Assembly (NCBI GenBank): GCA_046081905.1
Contig: JBJTWS010000006.1
Coordinates: forward strand, 1 to 11,520
DNA from: CBW1002 sp046081905
GTDB lineage: Bacteria; Cyanobacteriota; Cyanobacteriia; PCC-6307; Cyanobiaceae
Length of the DNA stretch: 11,520 nucleotides
Direction: 5' to 3'
The notes beneath the pieces are model-generated. The model searched no databases, was not told the DNA's origin, and saw nothing but the letters and a program-made list of their open reading frames with translations. Below, piece after piece: positions 1 to 5,842 of the stretch. The position numbers and the translations under genes were made by a program. How positions within the stretch are numbered: position 1 is the first letter of the stretch; the number at the start of each line of letters is the position of its first letter.

Positions 1-395
1 TCCAAGGCATCGGCCCGGCCGGCATCGGATCGAGAGAGCTCGGTGAGCCGCTTGGCCTGCTGCTGCCGGTAGGCGGCCTGACCGCGGAGGTGCTCGATCA
101 CCCAGCAGGTGGCAACCGCTGTGCGGAAGCGTTCCGCTACGGCCTTGGCGGCGAGGGCCTTCTTGTTGCCTTCTTCTGCAAGCAGGGCAGCCTCGAGCTC
201 GCCGAGGGCCTGGGCGCGGCTGTCGTCGTCATCGGCTTCCAGCTGCTCAGCAAGCTGGCCGATAGCGGTGGTGAGCTCCTGGGCCTCAATGCCCAACTGC
301 CAGAGGGAACCGGAGCGCTGCAGGGTGCAGGACGGCCCGGCGGCCTGAAGGAGGGCCGGGGCGAGAGGGGCGGCGGGGGCGGTGAGAACGGCCAT
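1..395 (-). CDS. Siphovirus Gp157-like protein (3' end outside window)
   Basis: An uninterrupted minus-strand frame runs from an ATG at 395 to the left edge, giving 131 codons without a stop. The product has an Ala/Pro-rich N-terminus (about residues 1-25), then a helical segment beginning LWQLGIEAQELTTAIGQLAE with an acidic EADDDD patch. A Lys/Ala-rich helix follows (EEGNKKALAAKAVAERF), and the visible part ends in a Gln/Arg-rich helix (YRQQQAKRL). Length, heptad character and the layout of acidic helix then 'NKKALAAKA' segment resemble the Siphovirus Gp157 family, a phage protein linked with phage resistance in Streptococcus thermophilus. The gene begins 51 bp after the stop of the DUF2493 gene and is probably cotranscribed with it. 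The family call rests on overall pattern only; any coiled-coil protein of phage or plasmid origin is the alternative. No Shine-Dalgarno motif is evident. Confidence 0.55.
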   Translation of the reverse strand, partial: MAVLTAPAAPLAPALLQAAGPSCTLQRSGSLWQLGIEAQELTTAIGQLAEQLEADDDDSRAQALGELEAALLAEEGNKKALAAKAVAERFRTAVATCWVIEHLRGQAAYRQQQAKRLTELSRSDAGRADAL

Positions 396-446
396 GGGGA
401 TGGGGATGTGAGGAGGGAACGAGAAGAACGGCGCGGCGACTGCCGC

Positions 447-968
447 TCAGGCGGCGAGGGGCTCCGGCGAGAAGGGCGGCGGCACTTCCATCACCACCAC
501 CGGCACTGGCGAGCGGGAGGAGCAGCGCCTGGCCTGCTGCACCAGCGAGGCCGTGCCTGCCCCACCGGGGAAGGCGATCACCAGCACCGAGGCGCTGAAC
601 GCCGGGCAGGTGTGGGCCTGGGCCTCCATCAGGGCCTGCTCCAGCAAGAGGCGATTGCGGATCGGACCGGCACTTCGGCCATAGCGGCGCCAATCAGCGG
701 CTAGGGCCTGGACCCGCCAGCCGAGCTGCTTGGCGGCACGGCCGATGGCGCGATCAGCGCCACGGGCCCCGCCATGCAGCAGCAGATGGACAGGCCGGCC
801 GCCAGAACGCTGGAGGAGGGCGGAGGCGATGCGCTCCTGGGGCCAGACGAGATCACGGCCACCAGCGGCGACGATGACGACAGAGCGATGGGCCAACGCC
901 GGCGGCGGCAGGAGGCCAAGGGAAGGCAATGCAGCGGCCTGGGCCACTGCAGCAGAGGACAAGCTCAT
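447..968 (-). CDS. DUF2493 / YspA-like SLOG-fold protein
   Basis: The 173-residue product shows the signature of the DUF2493 family, a branch of the SLOG (DprA/LOG/YpsA) Rossmann-like fold predicted to bind nucleotides or nucleotide-derived ligands. Visible motifs are AGGRD (about residues 35-39), HGGARGADR (65-73), ADWRRYGRSAGPIRNR (91-106) and FPGGAGT (133-139). The first 27 residues are an Ala/Leu-rich extension before the first beta-strand (VVIVAAGGRD). The ATG at 968 is the farthest upstream start in this frame and lies about 85 bp downstream of a promoter-like extended -10 element. Relatives are frequent in phages, plasmids and islands, which fits the adjacent Gp157-like gene and the tRNA-derived att-like site. 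The fold is well supported; the ligand and biological role are unknown. Confidence 0.8.
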   Translation of the reverse strand: MSLSSAAVAQAAALPSLGLLPPPALAHRSVVIVAAGGRDLVWPQERIASALLQRSGGRPVHLLLHGGARGADRAIGRAAKQLGWRVQALAADWRRYGRSAGPIRNRLLLEQALMEAQAHTCPAFSASVLVIAFPGGAGTASLVQQARRCSSRSPVPVVVMEVPPPFSPEPLAA

Positions 969-1053
969 GGGCTACAGAGCAAACGAACGGGGCAAGTTGT
1001 CTCAGGATTTCGTTGCCGCAGGCGATGGGCTCGTGGCCTTTGGCGCAGCTCTT

Positions 1054-1075
1054 ATTCTACCAGTACAAATGCACT
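1054..1075 (-). promoter_or_regulatory. Extended -10 promoter abutting a LexA-like operator
   Basis: Read on the minus strand, TGGTAGAAT (1054-1062) is an extended -10 element (TGn followed by a 5/6 match to TATAAT). No convincing -35 box is present at 16-18 bp spacing. Directly upstream at 1062-1075 the plus strand reads AGTACAAATGCACT, a 5-4-5 inverted repeat one base away from AGTAC-N4-GTACT. The cyanobacterial LexA (SOS) box consensus is RGTACNNNDGTWCB, and this site deviates at one position. A repressor bound here would block RNA polymerase and so control the DUF2493-Gp157 pair downstream. The sequence match is direct; regulation by LexA, or by a phage-type repressor with similar specificity, is inference. 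Confidence 0.45.
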
Positions 1076-1280
1076 GAGAAGCGAGCAGAGCGGCTGCAGG
1101 GCAATGGATCTACGCAAAGCAAAGCCATGCGCTGATGGATCGGGAAGCTGATAAGCAGACCCGCCAGATTCAGCACTGAATGCCCAGCTGGCCGCGCAGC
1201 CGCGCGAGGCAACCTGGGGCCTTCTCCTTCCTTGACAACGCGGGCGAAGGCCCGGCCACCGCAGCCGCGGGAGGACAGCC

Positions 1281-1508
1281 ATGCCTGAAACCCCCACACC
1301 GGCCCCGAAGCGGAGGACGGCCGCTGCCGACCGGAGCCCTGCGGTGACCGCAGAGCCTGGCGACATTGCCGGCAGAAAACCCGATGCCGCGGAAGCGGAC
1401 CAAGCAGAGCGGAGCAGTGCTCTGCGCCACGCTTACACGTGGGCACTTCTGCTCGAACCTTTATTCCGCTTGCGCCTAATTCAAAGAAGCGCCACTTCCC
1501 CTGAATAA
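1281..1508 (+). CDS. Possible small hypothetical protein (75 aa)
   Basis: An ATG at 1281 is preceded by GGAGG at 1270-1274, a well-placed Shine-Dalgarno sequence and the best argument for translation. The product starts MPETPTPAPKRRTAAA, is Pro/Ala/Lys-rich and disordered for about 45 residues, and ends in a more hydrophobic segment (YTWALLLEPLFRLRLI) before a short polar tail. A TTGACA-like hexamer lies at 1232-1237, but no -10 element sits at the right distance. Third-position GC is high in the first half and falls in the second, so the tail may be a truncated or shifted end of a longer gene. I do not recognise a family. It could equally be a chance frame. Confidence 0.28.
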   Translation: MPETPTPAPKRRTAAADRSPAVTAEPGDIAGRKPDAAEADQAERSSALRHAYTWALLLEPLFRLRLIQRSATSPE

Positions 1509-1618
1509 GGCACCTACCGGCCAGCAGGGCGTCTCGCGCGTCCCGCGACGGTCTCAGCTGCTATTTCTGCCACGGGCCGGGCCCCGATCTCTCCGGCCGA
1601 CAGGCGGCTGGAGACTCC

Positions 1619-1642
1619 AAAACATCTCACCAAACATCTCAC
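1619..1642 (+). repeat. Tandem 12-bp direct repeat beside the att-like site
   Basis: Two abutting copies of a 12-mer, AAAACATCTCAC then CAAACATCTCAC, share 11 identical bases. They end 61 bp before the tRNA-Gly fragment, on the side assigned to the integrated element. Tyrosine integrases of the lambda type bind short direct repeats (arm-type sites) flanking the core site, so this is a candidate arm-site pair. The repeat is direct observation; the role is inference. Confidence 0.45.
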
Positions 1643-1703
1643 ATGGGCTGCACTGGCGATCATAAAGCCTTGTGGCGCAGTCGATCCTGGCGGCTTCCAG
1701 TCG

Positions 1704-1748
1704 AGCTTCCCAAGCTGAACGTCGCCGGTACGAGTCCGGTCACCCGCT
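1704..1748 (+). other. att-like site: 3' half of tRNA-Gly(CCC) without a 5' half
   Basis: The segment contains a TTCCCAA anticodon loop (CCC, glycine), the 3' strand of the anticodon stem (GCTGA), a short variable region, a T-arm (GCCGG-TACGAGT-CCGGT, all five pairs formable with one G-T), acceptor strand CACCCGC and discriminator T73 typical of bacterial tRNA-Gly. The matching 5' half, which should begin GCGGGTG, is absent upstream. Only the three anticodon-stem pairs next to the loop still form; the outer two are mismatched, so similarity stops exactly at the anticodon arm. The T-loop carries A where invariant T55 belongs. A copy running from the anticodon loop to the 3' end is the classic duplicate left by integrases that use tRNA genes as attB. 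By this geometry the element lies to the left. Confidence 0.7.
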
Positions 1749-1777
1749 TTCGGTCCAGGAACGGGAAATTCCCTGAG

Positions 1778-1798
1778 AAGCCAGTCAAGCACTGGCTT
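1778..1798. terminator. Hairpin downstream of the tRNA-Gly fragment
   Basis: AAGCCAGT (1778-1785) and ACTGGCTT (1791-1798) form a perfect 8-bp stem with a 5-nt loop. A second, smaller repeat, GGGAA-A-TTCCC, lies at 1763-1773. There is no long T-run on either side, so intrinsic termination is uncertain. The position 30 bp after a tRNA 3' end suggests the remnant of a tRNA terminator carried with the duplicated site. It also overlaps the stop codon (1785-1787) of the degraded minus-strand frame. Confidence 0.35.
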
Positions 1799-2186
1799 TG
1801 AGGATTCCAGTGCCAGACCACCTTCGTCGTTCCGCAAGGGATGCACAAGCGGCTAGGCGCTCACGGAGCACAGAGGCTTCACCAGAGTGAACATCAGCTC
1901 CAGAACGGGCGGCAAGCAGCGTTGCATACAACTTCCGATCCCGTGGCACTTCGATCACGCCAGGCAGATCGGCGAGGCCGTTTGCAGGATCCACGACGAT
2001 CTCAGGAGCGGGATAGAGCCCGAGCGGTCGGCAAAGAAGATCACGTTCCCTTCGGCCACCTCTGCAATCGGGCGGACCCGTGATCTCACCGGCGGCGCCT
2101 TGATCCTCACCGGACGGATCGGGCTCAATGCTCTCCCTGTTGGGTTCAATCCGCCAGAGGAACGTCCAGGCAGAAGCAGCTGCCAA
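1785..2186 (-). pseudogene. Degraded coding remnant of unknown family
   Basis: The minus-strand frame of about 133 codons has a convincing C-terminal half, for example GLYPAPEIVVDPANGLADLP, VIEVPRDRKLYATLLAARSG and ASVLRERLAACASLAE. Its middle part becomes Cys/Arg-rich and implausible. Over roughly 2020-2085 a different minus-strand frame reads plausibly instead (VRPIAEVAEGNVIFFADR) and joins sensibly to GLYPAPEIV. This alternation suggests compensating frameshifts in a once intact gene. The only usable start in frame is a TTG. I do not recognise the family. It lies directly on the chromosome side of the tRNA-Gly fragment and may be debris from an earlier insertion. A real but unusual gene remains possible. 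Confidence 0.35.
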
Positions 2187-2278
2187 CTCCAGGGGTGGAG
2201 TGCACGCCCATGCCCATGCCCATCCCCATGTGAGCGACGCCCACCACCGCCATCGGCATTAATCGTGTGGGCCCGGCG
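2187..2278. repeat. Short CCCATG-rich tract
   Basis: Positions about 2208-2230 contain a run of CCCATG/CCCATC units. On the minus strand this reads ATGGGGATGGGCATGGGC, opening a frame of only 25 codons. No domain is visible. I regard it as low-complexity intergenic sequence between the degraded remnant and the small membrane protein gene. Confidence 0.3.
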
Positions 2279-2536
2279 TCAGAGGCCTTCGCAGTGCTGC
2301 ACGGCTCTGAGATAGATCAACTTCCCGGGGCCCTCCTGCCCCGCCAGGTTGCTGGCTTGCCGCAACCGCACCTGCGTGTCGATGCACTGGTTGTAGCGGT
2401 GGGCTTTGACGGCACCAGGAATCTGGAGCAGGGCGATGGCCAGCAGGCTCAGCGTGCAGATCGCTGCCAGCACGGGGTAGGCATGGGCCCGCACCATCTC
2501 TCGAGCCGTGAGCTGTTGGGCACCGTGATCGCTCAT
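2279..2536 (-). CDS. Small single-helix membrane protein, cyanobacterial hypothetical
   Basis: The 85-residue product starts MSDHGAQQLTAREM, followed by one clear transmembrane segment (about residues 18-40, YPVLAAICTLSLLAIALLQI). A polar C-terminal domain follows with two cysteines, in NQCIDTQ and AVQHCEGL, plus a GQEGPGK loop. The Cys spacing would allow a disulfide if this domain faces the periplasm or lumen. The pattern of N-terminal 'LTARE', one helix and a C-terminal 'YLRAVQHCEG' resembles short uncharacterised proteins of picocyanobacteria. The ATG at 2536 is preceded by GGAGAAGG about 14 bp upstream, a weak ribosome-binding site. It is transcribed divergently from the exported protein gene that starts near 2764. 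No function can be assigned. Confidence 0.7.
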   Translation of the reverse strand: MSDHGAQQLTAREMVRAHAYPVLAAICTLSLLAIALLQIPGAVKAHRYNQCIDTQVRLRQASNLAGQEGPGKLIYLRAVQHCEGL

Positions 2537-2763
2537 GGGGATTCGTCACCTTCTCCCCAGGATGCCTGGATGGACTCCCCGCAATCCGGCCTCAACGGGT
2601 CGGCCCGGGGGGCTGGACTGCGTCACGGAGCCTCCTGAGCCCTCGCCGGCACCACAGAGATACACCTCTACGGTGCCGGCAGCCAGTGTGCCGGCAGCGA
2701 TCCCCGTCACATTCTCTGGCGAGAATGGAATCACACCCGCAGCCGATCGCTCGCGCCCTGCCG

Positions 2764-3177
2764 ATGTCCTTGCGCCCGCCCCTCCTTGCGGCCCGGGACA
2801 TCCTGGCCGCCGCCCTCCTGCTTCTGCTGCCGGCCCTGGCGAGCGCAGCGCAGCCAGGTGTTCCCGCAAGGGCTGAGGAAACCCTGCAGCAATCGATCCA
2901 GCGGCGCCAGGCCTTCCCCTTCACCCCCAACTGCAGCGGCAACACCCAGGAGATGGCGGCCTACCTCTGGCAACAGCGCAACCAGACGGATCAGCGGCTG
3001 CTGCCGTTGCTGGGCGGTGCACCGCCACTGGAGCGCTGGAGAAGCGAGCGCCGGGCGGTGTGTGAACGCTCGGCCCAGCGGGCCGCGGGGGGCAGCCTCC
3101 TGCCGGTGCTCTGGCTTCAATGCGAGAACAACCTCAACGAAGCGCTGCTGCAGCAATTCACCCCCCTCGGCCGCTGA
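2764..3177 (+). CDS. Exported LprI/DUF1311-like protein
   Basis: The 137-residue product begins with an n-region (MSLRPPLLAARD), a strongly hydrophobic core (ILAAALLLLLPALA) and an Ala-X-Ala site (ASA-AQ), so it is probably exported to the periplasm by Sec with cleavage near residue 28. The mature part has three cysteines: NCSGNTQEM, RRAVCERSA and WLQCENN. The C-terminal half follows the pattern W-R-x-E-R-x-x-C, then GGSLLPVLWLQC, then a closing Leu-rich helix. This resembles the lysozyme-inhibitor LprI N-terminal / DUF1311 family, whose members typically begin with a Cys-helix and carry this 'GGS..P....C' motif. An in-frame ATG at 2725 would add 13 residues before the signal peptide; the 2764 start gives the cleaner signal sequence. 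The family call is moderate and the ligand unknown. Confidence 0.6.
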   Translation: MSLRPPLLAARDILAAALLLLLPALASAAQPGVPARAEETLQQSIQRRQAFPFTPNCSGNTQEMAAYLWQQRNQTDQRLLPLLGGAPPLERWRSERRAVCERSAQRAAGGSLLPVLWLQCENNLNEALLQQFTPLGR

Positions 3178-3212
3178 GGCCACCCCAACCGCCCCTCCCC
3201 CCAGACCTCCCC

Positions 3213-3632
3213 ATGGACGAAGCCAGCCTGCGGGCCCTGTTCACCAAGCCCTACGGGGCGCCGGCGCCGGGGGAGGAGCAGTGGCGGATGCTCTACGCCG
3301 ACGACGTGCACTTCCAGGACCCCACCCAGGAGCGGCAGGGAATCGACGCCTACATCCAGGCCCAGGAGGGGCTGATCCAGCGCTGCGACGATGTGTTCCT
3401 GGAGCCGGGAGCGGTGGCGATCCAGGGCGACACGGCCTTCATCGAGTGGACGATGGGCCTGAAGATCAAGGGCATTGAATTCCTCTATCCCGGCACCACC
3501 CGGCTGCGGCTGAACGGGGCCGGCAAGATCGTGGATCACCGCGACTACTTCGACTTCGTGGGCCCCACCTTTGCGCCGGTGCCGCTGGTGGGGGGCTTCG
3601 TGCGCTGGCTCTACCGGCGCTTCGTGGACTGA
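3213..3632 (+). CDS. NTF2-like / SnoaL-fold protein
   Basis: The product has 139 residues from the ATG at 3213; the frame stays open upstream, but that part overlaps the preceding gene and reads as Pro-rich noise. Features typical of the cone-shaped NTF2/SnoaL fold are the opening helix, WRMLYADDVHFQDPTQERQG (the 'Y.dDv.f.DP' motif) and IDAYIQAQEGLIQRC. These are followed by beta-strands AVAIQGDTAFIEWTMGL and TTRLRLNGAGKIVDHRDYFD, where 'G KI..HRDYFD' is a common ending in the SnoaL-like polyketide-cyclase or ketosteroid-isomerase group. The substrate is unknown. The gene starts 35 bp after the exported protein gene and ends 3 bp before the CDF transporter start, so the three form a likely operon. 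Confidence 0.75.
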   Translation: MDEASLRALFTKPYGAPAPGEEQWRMLYADDVHFQDPTQERQGIDAYIQAQEGLIQRCDDVFLEPGAVAIQGDTAFIEWTMGLKIKGIEFLYPGTTRLRLNGAGKIVDHRDYFDFVGPTFAPVPLVGGFVRWLYRRFVD

Positions 3633-3635
3633 GCC

Positions 3636-4235
3636 ATGGGGAGCTGCGGCTGTGGCTCCGGCCCGGCGGCCGCGCTGGAGCGCCGCACCCTCCTCTGGGT
3701 GCTGCTCATCAATGCGGGGATGTTCGTGGTGGAGCTCGTGCTGGGGCTGCGGGGCCAGTCCACGGGCCTGGTCGCAGACTCCCTCGACATGCTCGCCGAT
3801 GCCGGCGTCTACGCCCTCAGCCTGGGGGCCGTGGGAGAGCATCCCCGCCGCCAGCGCCGGGCGGCGGCGCTGAGCGGTCTGCTGCAGGTGCTGCTGGCCG
3901 GAGGCGTGCTGGTGGATGTGGCCCGCCGGGCCCTGCAGGGCAGTGAGCCGGCGGGCCCGCTGATGGTGGCGGTGGGCGTTGCGGCCCTGGCCGCCAACCT
4001 TCTCTGCGTGGCCCTGATCTCCCGCCACCGCCACGGGGGCGTGCACATGCGCGCCTCGCTGATCTTCTCCACCAACGACACCCTCGCCAATGCCGGCGTG
4101 ATCCTCTCCGGCCTGCTGGTGGCCTGGCTGGGTAGCCCCGTGCCAGACCTGCTGATCGGCCTGGCGATCAGTGCGATGGTGCTGCGTGGTGGGCTGCAGA
4201 TCCTGCGGGAGGCCCGCCGCAGCGCTGCGGCGTAG
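3636..4235 (+). CDS. Compact CDF-type cation efflux protein
   Basis: The 199-residue protein has six predicted membrane segments and matches the transmembrane domain of cation diffusion facilitators. TM1 is WVLLINAGMFVVELVLGL. TM2 carries the metal-site acids in VADSLDMLADAGVY, and TM5 carries the second half-site in STNDTLANAGVILSG. A His-rich loop (SRHRHGGVH) precedes TM5. The N-terminus MGSCGCGSG has two cysteines that could add a metal contact. There is no C-terminal cytoplasmic dimerisation domain, which is usual in this short subgroup. Expected role: proton-coupled export of Zn(II), Co(II) or a similar divalent cation across the cytoplasmic membrane. The ATG follows the previous stop by 3 bp, which argues for translational coupling. 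The last 68 bp overlap the convergent cupin gene. Confidence 0.85.
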   Translation: MGSCGCGSGPAAALERRTLLWVLLINAGMFVVELVLGLRGQSTGLVADSLDMLADAGVYALSLGAVGEHPRRQRRAAALSGLLQVLLAGGVLVDVARRALQGSEPAGPLMVAVGVAALAANLLCVALISRHRHGGVHMRASLIFSTNDTLANAGVILSGLLVAWLGSPVPDLLIGLAISAMVLRGGLQILREARRSAAA

Positions 4236-4938
4236 GGCCTCTCCCGAAGTGCCCCTCAGCCCTCGGATCCATCCGACGCCAGGTAGCCGGCAGGTGGCCG
4301 GTCTTCACCCAGAGGGTGCAGCCCGCCTCGCTCCAGGGCCGGTGGGCGCTGCCGGGCGGATTGCGCAGCCAGGTGCCGGCCGGATAGGTGCCCTGCTCGT
4401 CCTGGAACACCCCCTCCAGCACCAGGATTTCCTCGCCGCCGGGATGGCCGTGGGGATGGAACACCGTGCCCGGCGCCCAGCGCACCAGGGCCACGTGCTC
4501 CGAGCCCCAGCCATGCAGCGGCAGCACCTGCAGCCCGGGCACCAGGCCCGGCAGCCAGGGCCGGCTGGGGGTGTGGAGCTCCAGGCGCGCCTGGTCACCC
4601 GGGTGCATCTGCTGGAGTTTCACCAGGAGCGTGCAGCCCTCGCGGCTGTAGGGAGCGTGGGCGGAACCCACCGGATTGCGCAGGTAGGTGCCCTCGGGAT
4701 AGTCGCCCTGCTCATCGGAGAAGGTGCCCTGGAGCACCAGGATCTCCTCGCCGCCGCCATGGCTATGGCGCTCGAAATGGCTGCCGGGGGCATAGCGCAC
4801 GATCGAAGTGGCGCGGGCCACCTCCCCGCCGCGGCGATCCAGCAGGCGCCGCTCCACCCCCGCCAGGGGCGAGGGCATCCAGGGGAGGGAGGCGGTGTTC
4901 AGCACCACCCGCTGGGCCAGATCCGCATGGAGCTCCAT
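4168..4938 (-). CDS. Two-domain ChrR-like cupin protein
   Basis: The 256-residue product holds two cupin repeats of the ChrR type. Repeat 1 has H58-x-H60 followed by E64, then H94 in NPVGSAH. Repeat 2 has H163-x-H165, then E169 and H199 in NPPGSAH. The spacing (His, +2 His, +4 Glu, +30 His) is identical in both, and the strand EEILVLQGTF/EEILVLEGVF and the YLRNPVGSAH/WLRNPPGSAH segments are near copies. Each repeat should bind one metal ion. Relatives include the C-terminal domain of the anti-sigma factor ChrR and stand-alone dioxygenase-like cupins; no sigma-binding zinc domain is present here. It starts 33 bp after alsD and is probably part of the same operon. The final ~22 residues overlap the end of the CDF gene on the other strand and may be dispensable. 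Confidence 0.85.
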   Translation of the reverse strand: MELHADLAQRVVLNTASLPWMPSPLAGVERRLLDRRGGEVARATSIVRYAPGSHFERHSHGGGEEILVLQGTFSDEQGDYPEGTYLRNPVGSAHAPYSREGCTLLVKLQQMHPGDQARLELHTPSRPWLPGLVPGLQVLPLHGWGSEHVALVRWAPGTVFHPHGHPGGEEILVLEGVFQDEQGTYPAGTWLRNPPGSAHRPWSEAGCTLWVKTGHLPATWRRMDPRAEGHFGRGPTPQRCGGPPAGSAAHHAAPSH

Positions 4939-4971
4939 GGCACCGATTCTGCCCAGCGGAGCCTGCCCGGC

Positions 4972-5826
4972 TCAGGAGTGATCCCCCTCCGCCTTGGCCA
5001 GGGAAGCGGAAGGATCGCCGCGCAGGTCCGCCGCCAGAAACGCGGCGGTTTCCGGCAGGGCCAGCTGGAGATGGTTCTCGCTGTGCAGCTCCACACTGAG
5101 CTGGGCGGCCTGCAGATCGAGCACGTGGCCGCCATGGGCGTGGTCGTCGCTGAGCAGGTGCAGGTGATAGCCGGGCACGTTGATCGTGCGGGCGAACTCC
5201 GGCGTCCAGAAGCCCACCAGAACGCCTGTGAGATCCTCGAAGCTGAACTCGGCCTGGTGGGCCGTGGCACTCACCAGATCGGTGCCGGCGGCGGCCCGGC
5301 AGGCCACCCGCACCTTGATGCGCTCGAAATGGCCCCGGATCCGGATGGCGGTGAACTGGTTGGCGCTGGGGCGGAACCCATCCAGCCGGGTGGTGAGGTC
5401 GGCCCAGCTGGTGATGCCGCTCAGCACCCGGGTGTCCTCCGCCTGGAAGCGGGTGGCCACCCAGAAGGGGGCCAAGGCATCGAGCGGAGCCGGCCGCACG
5501 CTGCCATCGCTGCAGGCCTGCCAGCAGGTGCCATCGAGAAGAATTCCCTCGCCATCGAGGCCATCGAAGGTGCCGAGGCCGAAGTCCCCGTGGCGCAGGA
5601 TGTCGCGCACCCGCACGCAGCCCTGGTACACCCCCTGCACCAGCGCCCCGGAGGTGGACACCTGATAGAGGGTGTGATGGTCCACATCGAGGGCCTCCGC
5701 CAGGGCGGCGCGGATCACGTGGTCCGGGCTCTCGCCGGTGCGGCGGCAGCGCTCCTGCAGAGCCTGCCAGAGGCCCTCCCCCAGCCGCAGGGACAGCGCA
5801 TGGGTGGCGTCGGGGGCAAGGGTCAT
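4972..5826 (-). CDS. alsD: Alpha-acetolactate decarboxylase with an N-terminal RHH-like extension
   Basis: The protein converts 2-acetolactate to acetoin and CO2 (EC 4.1.1.5) in the cytoplasm. Residues about 52-270 match the family: LYQVSTSGALVQGVYQG at the start, GDFGLGTFDGLDGE with the conserved Glu93, and the zinc ligands H221, H223 and H234 in GYHLHLLSDDHAHGGHV. The ligand spacing (+2, +11) equals that of the Brevibacillus enzyme. Residues about 9-48, HALSLRLGEGLWQALQERCR then TGESPDHVIRAALAEALD, look like a ribbon-helix-helix DNA-binding unit, which is not part of a typical AlsD. The 284-residue length fits that addition. The gene begins 16 bp after the alsS stop and is followed by the cupin gene. 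The enzyme assignment is firm; DNA binding is inference. Confidence 0.92.
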   Translation of the reverse strand: MTLAPDATHALSLRLGEGLWQALQERCRRTGESPDHVIRAALAEALDVDHHTLYQVSTSGALVQGVYQGCVRVRDILRHGDFGLGTFDGLDGEGILLDGTCWQACSDGSVRPAPLDALAPFWVATRFQAEDTRVLSGITSWADLTTRLDGFRPSANQFTAIRIRGHFERIKVRVACRAAAGTDLVSATAHQAEFSFEDLTGVLVGFWTPEFARTINVPGYHLHLLSDDHAHGGHVLDLQAAQLSVELHSENHLQLALPETAAFLAADLRGDPSASLAKAEGDHS

Positions 5827-5842
5827 GGCGCTGGGGCGGGGC

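Larger units (their letters stand above)
969..1703. other. Gene-poor stretch between the DUF2493 gene and the att-like site
   Basis: This 735-bp interval holds the promoter/operator next to the DUF2493 gene, one marginal small plus-strand frame (1281-1508) and a 12-bp tandem repeat (1619-1642). The remaining open frames are Arg/Gly/Ser/Ala-rich in every direction, as expected for out-of-frame reading of GC-rich DNA, and none shows a recognisable domain. Toward 1430-1700 the sequence becomes less GC-biased than the coding regions to the right. That fits the non-coding attachment end of an element or decayed sequence. No integrase or excisionase gene is present here. Confidence 0.5.

Noticed and set aside
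1232..1260. TTGACA at 1232-1237 as a -35 box for the small frame at 1281
   Set aside because: No -10-like hexamer lies 16-18 bp downstream; the spacer and -10 region are GC-only.
1704..1748. Functional tRNA-Gly gene or intron-split tRNA
   Set aside because: No 5' half (GCGGGTG and D-arm) is found upstream in the window, the outer anticodon stem is mismatched and T55 is replaced by A.
1514..1846. Minus-strand frame containing GDRTRTGDVQLGKL
   Set aside because: This peptide is the well-known spurious translation of the antisense strand of a tRNA-Gly 3' end; the DNA is better explained as a tRNA fragment.
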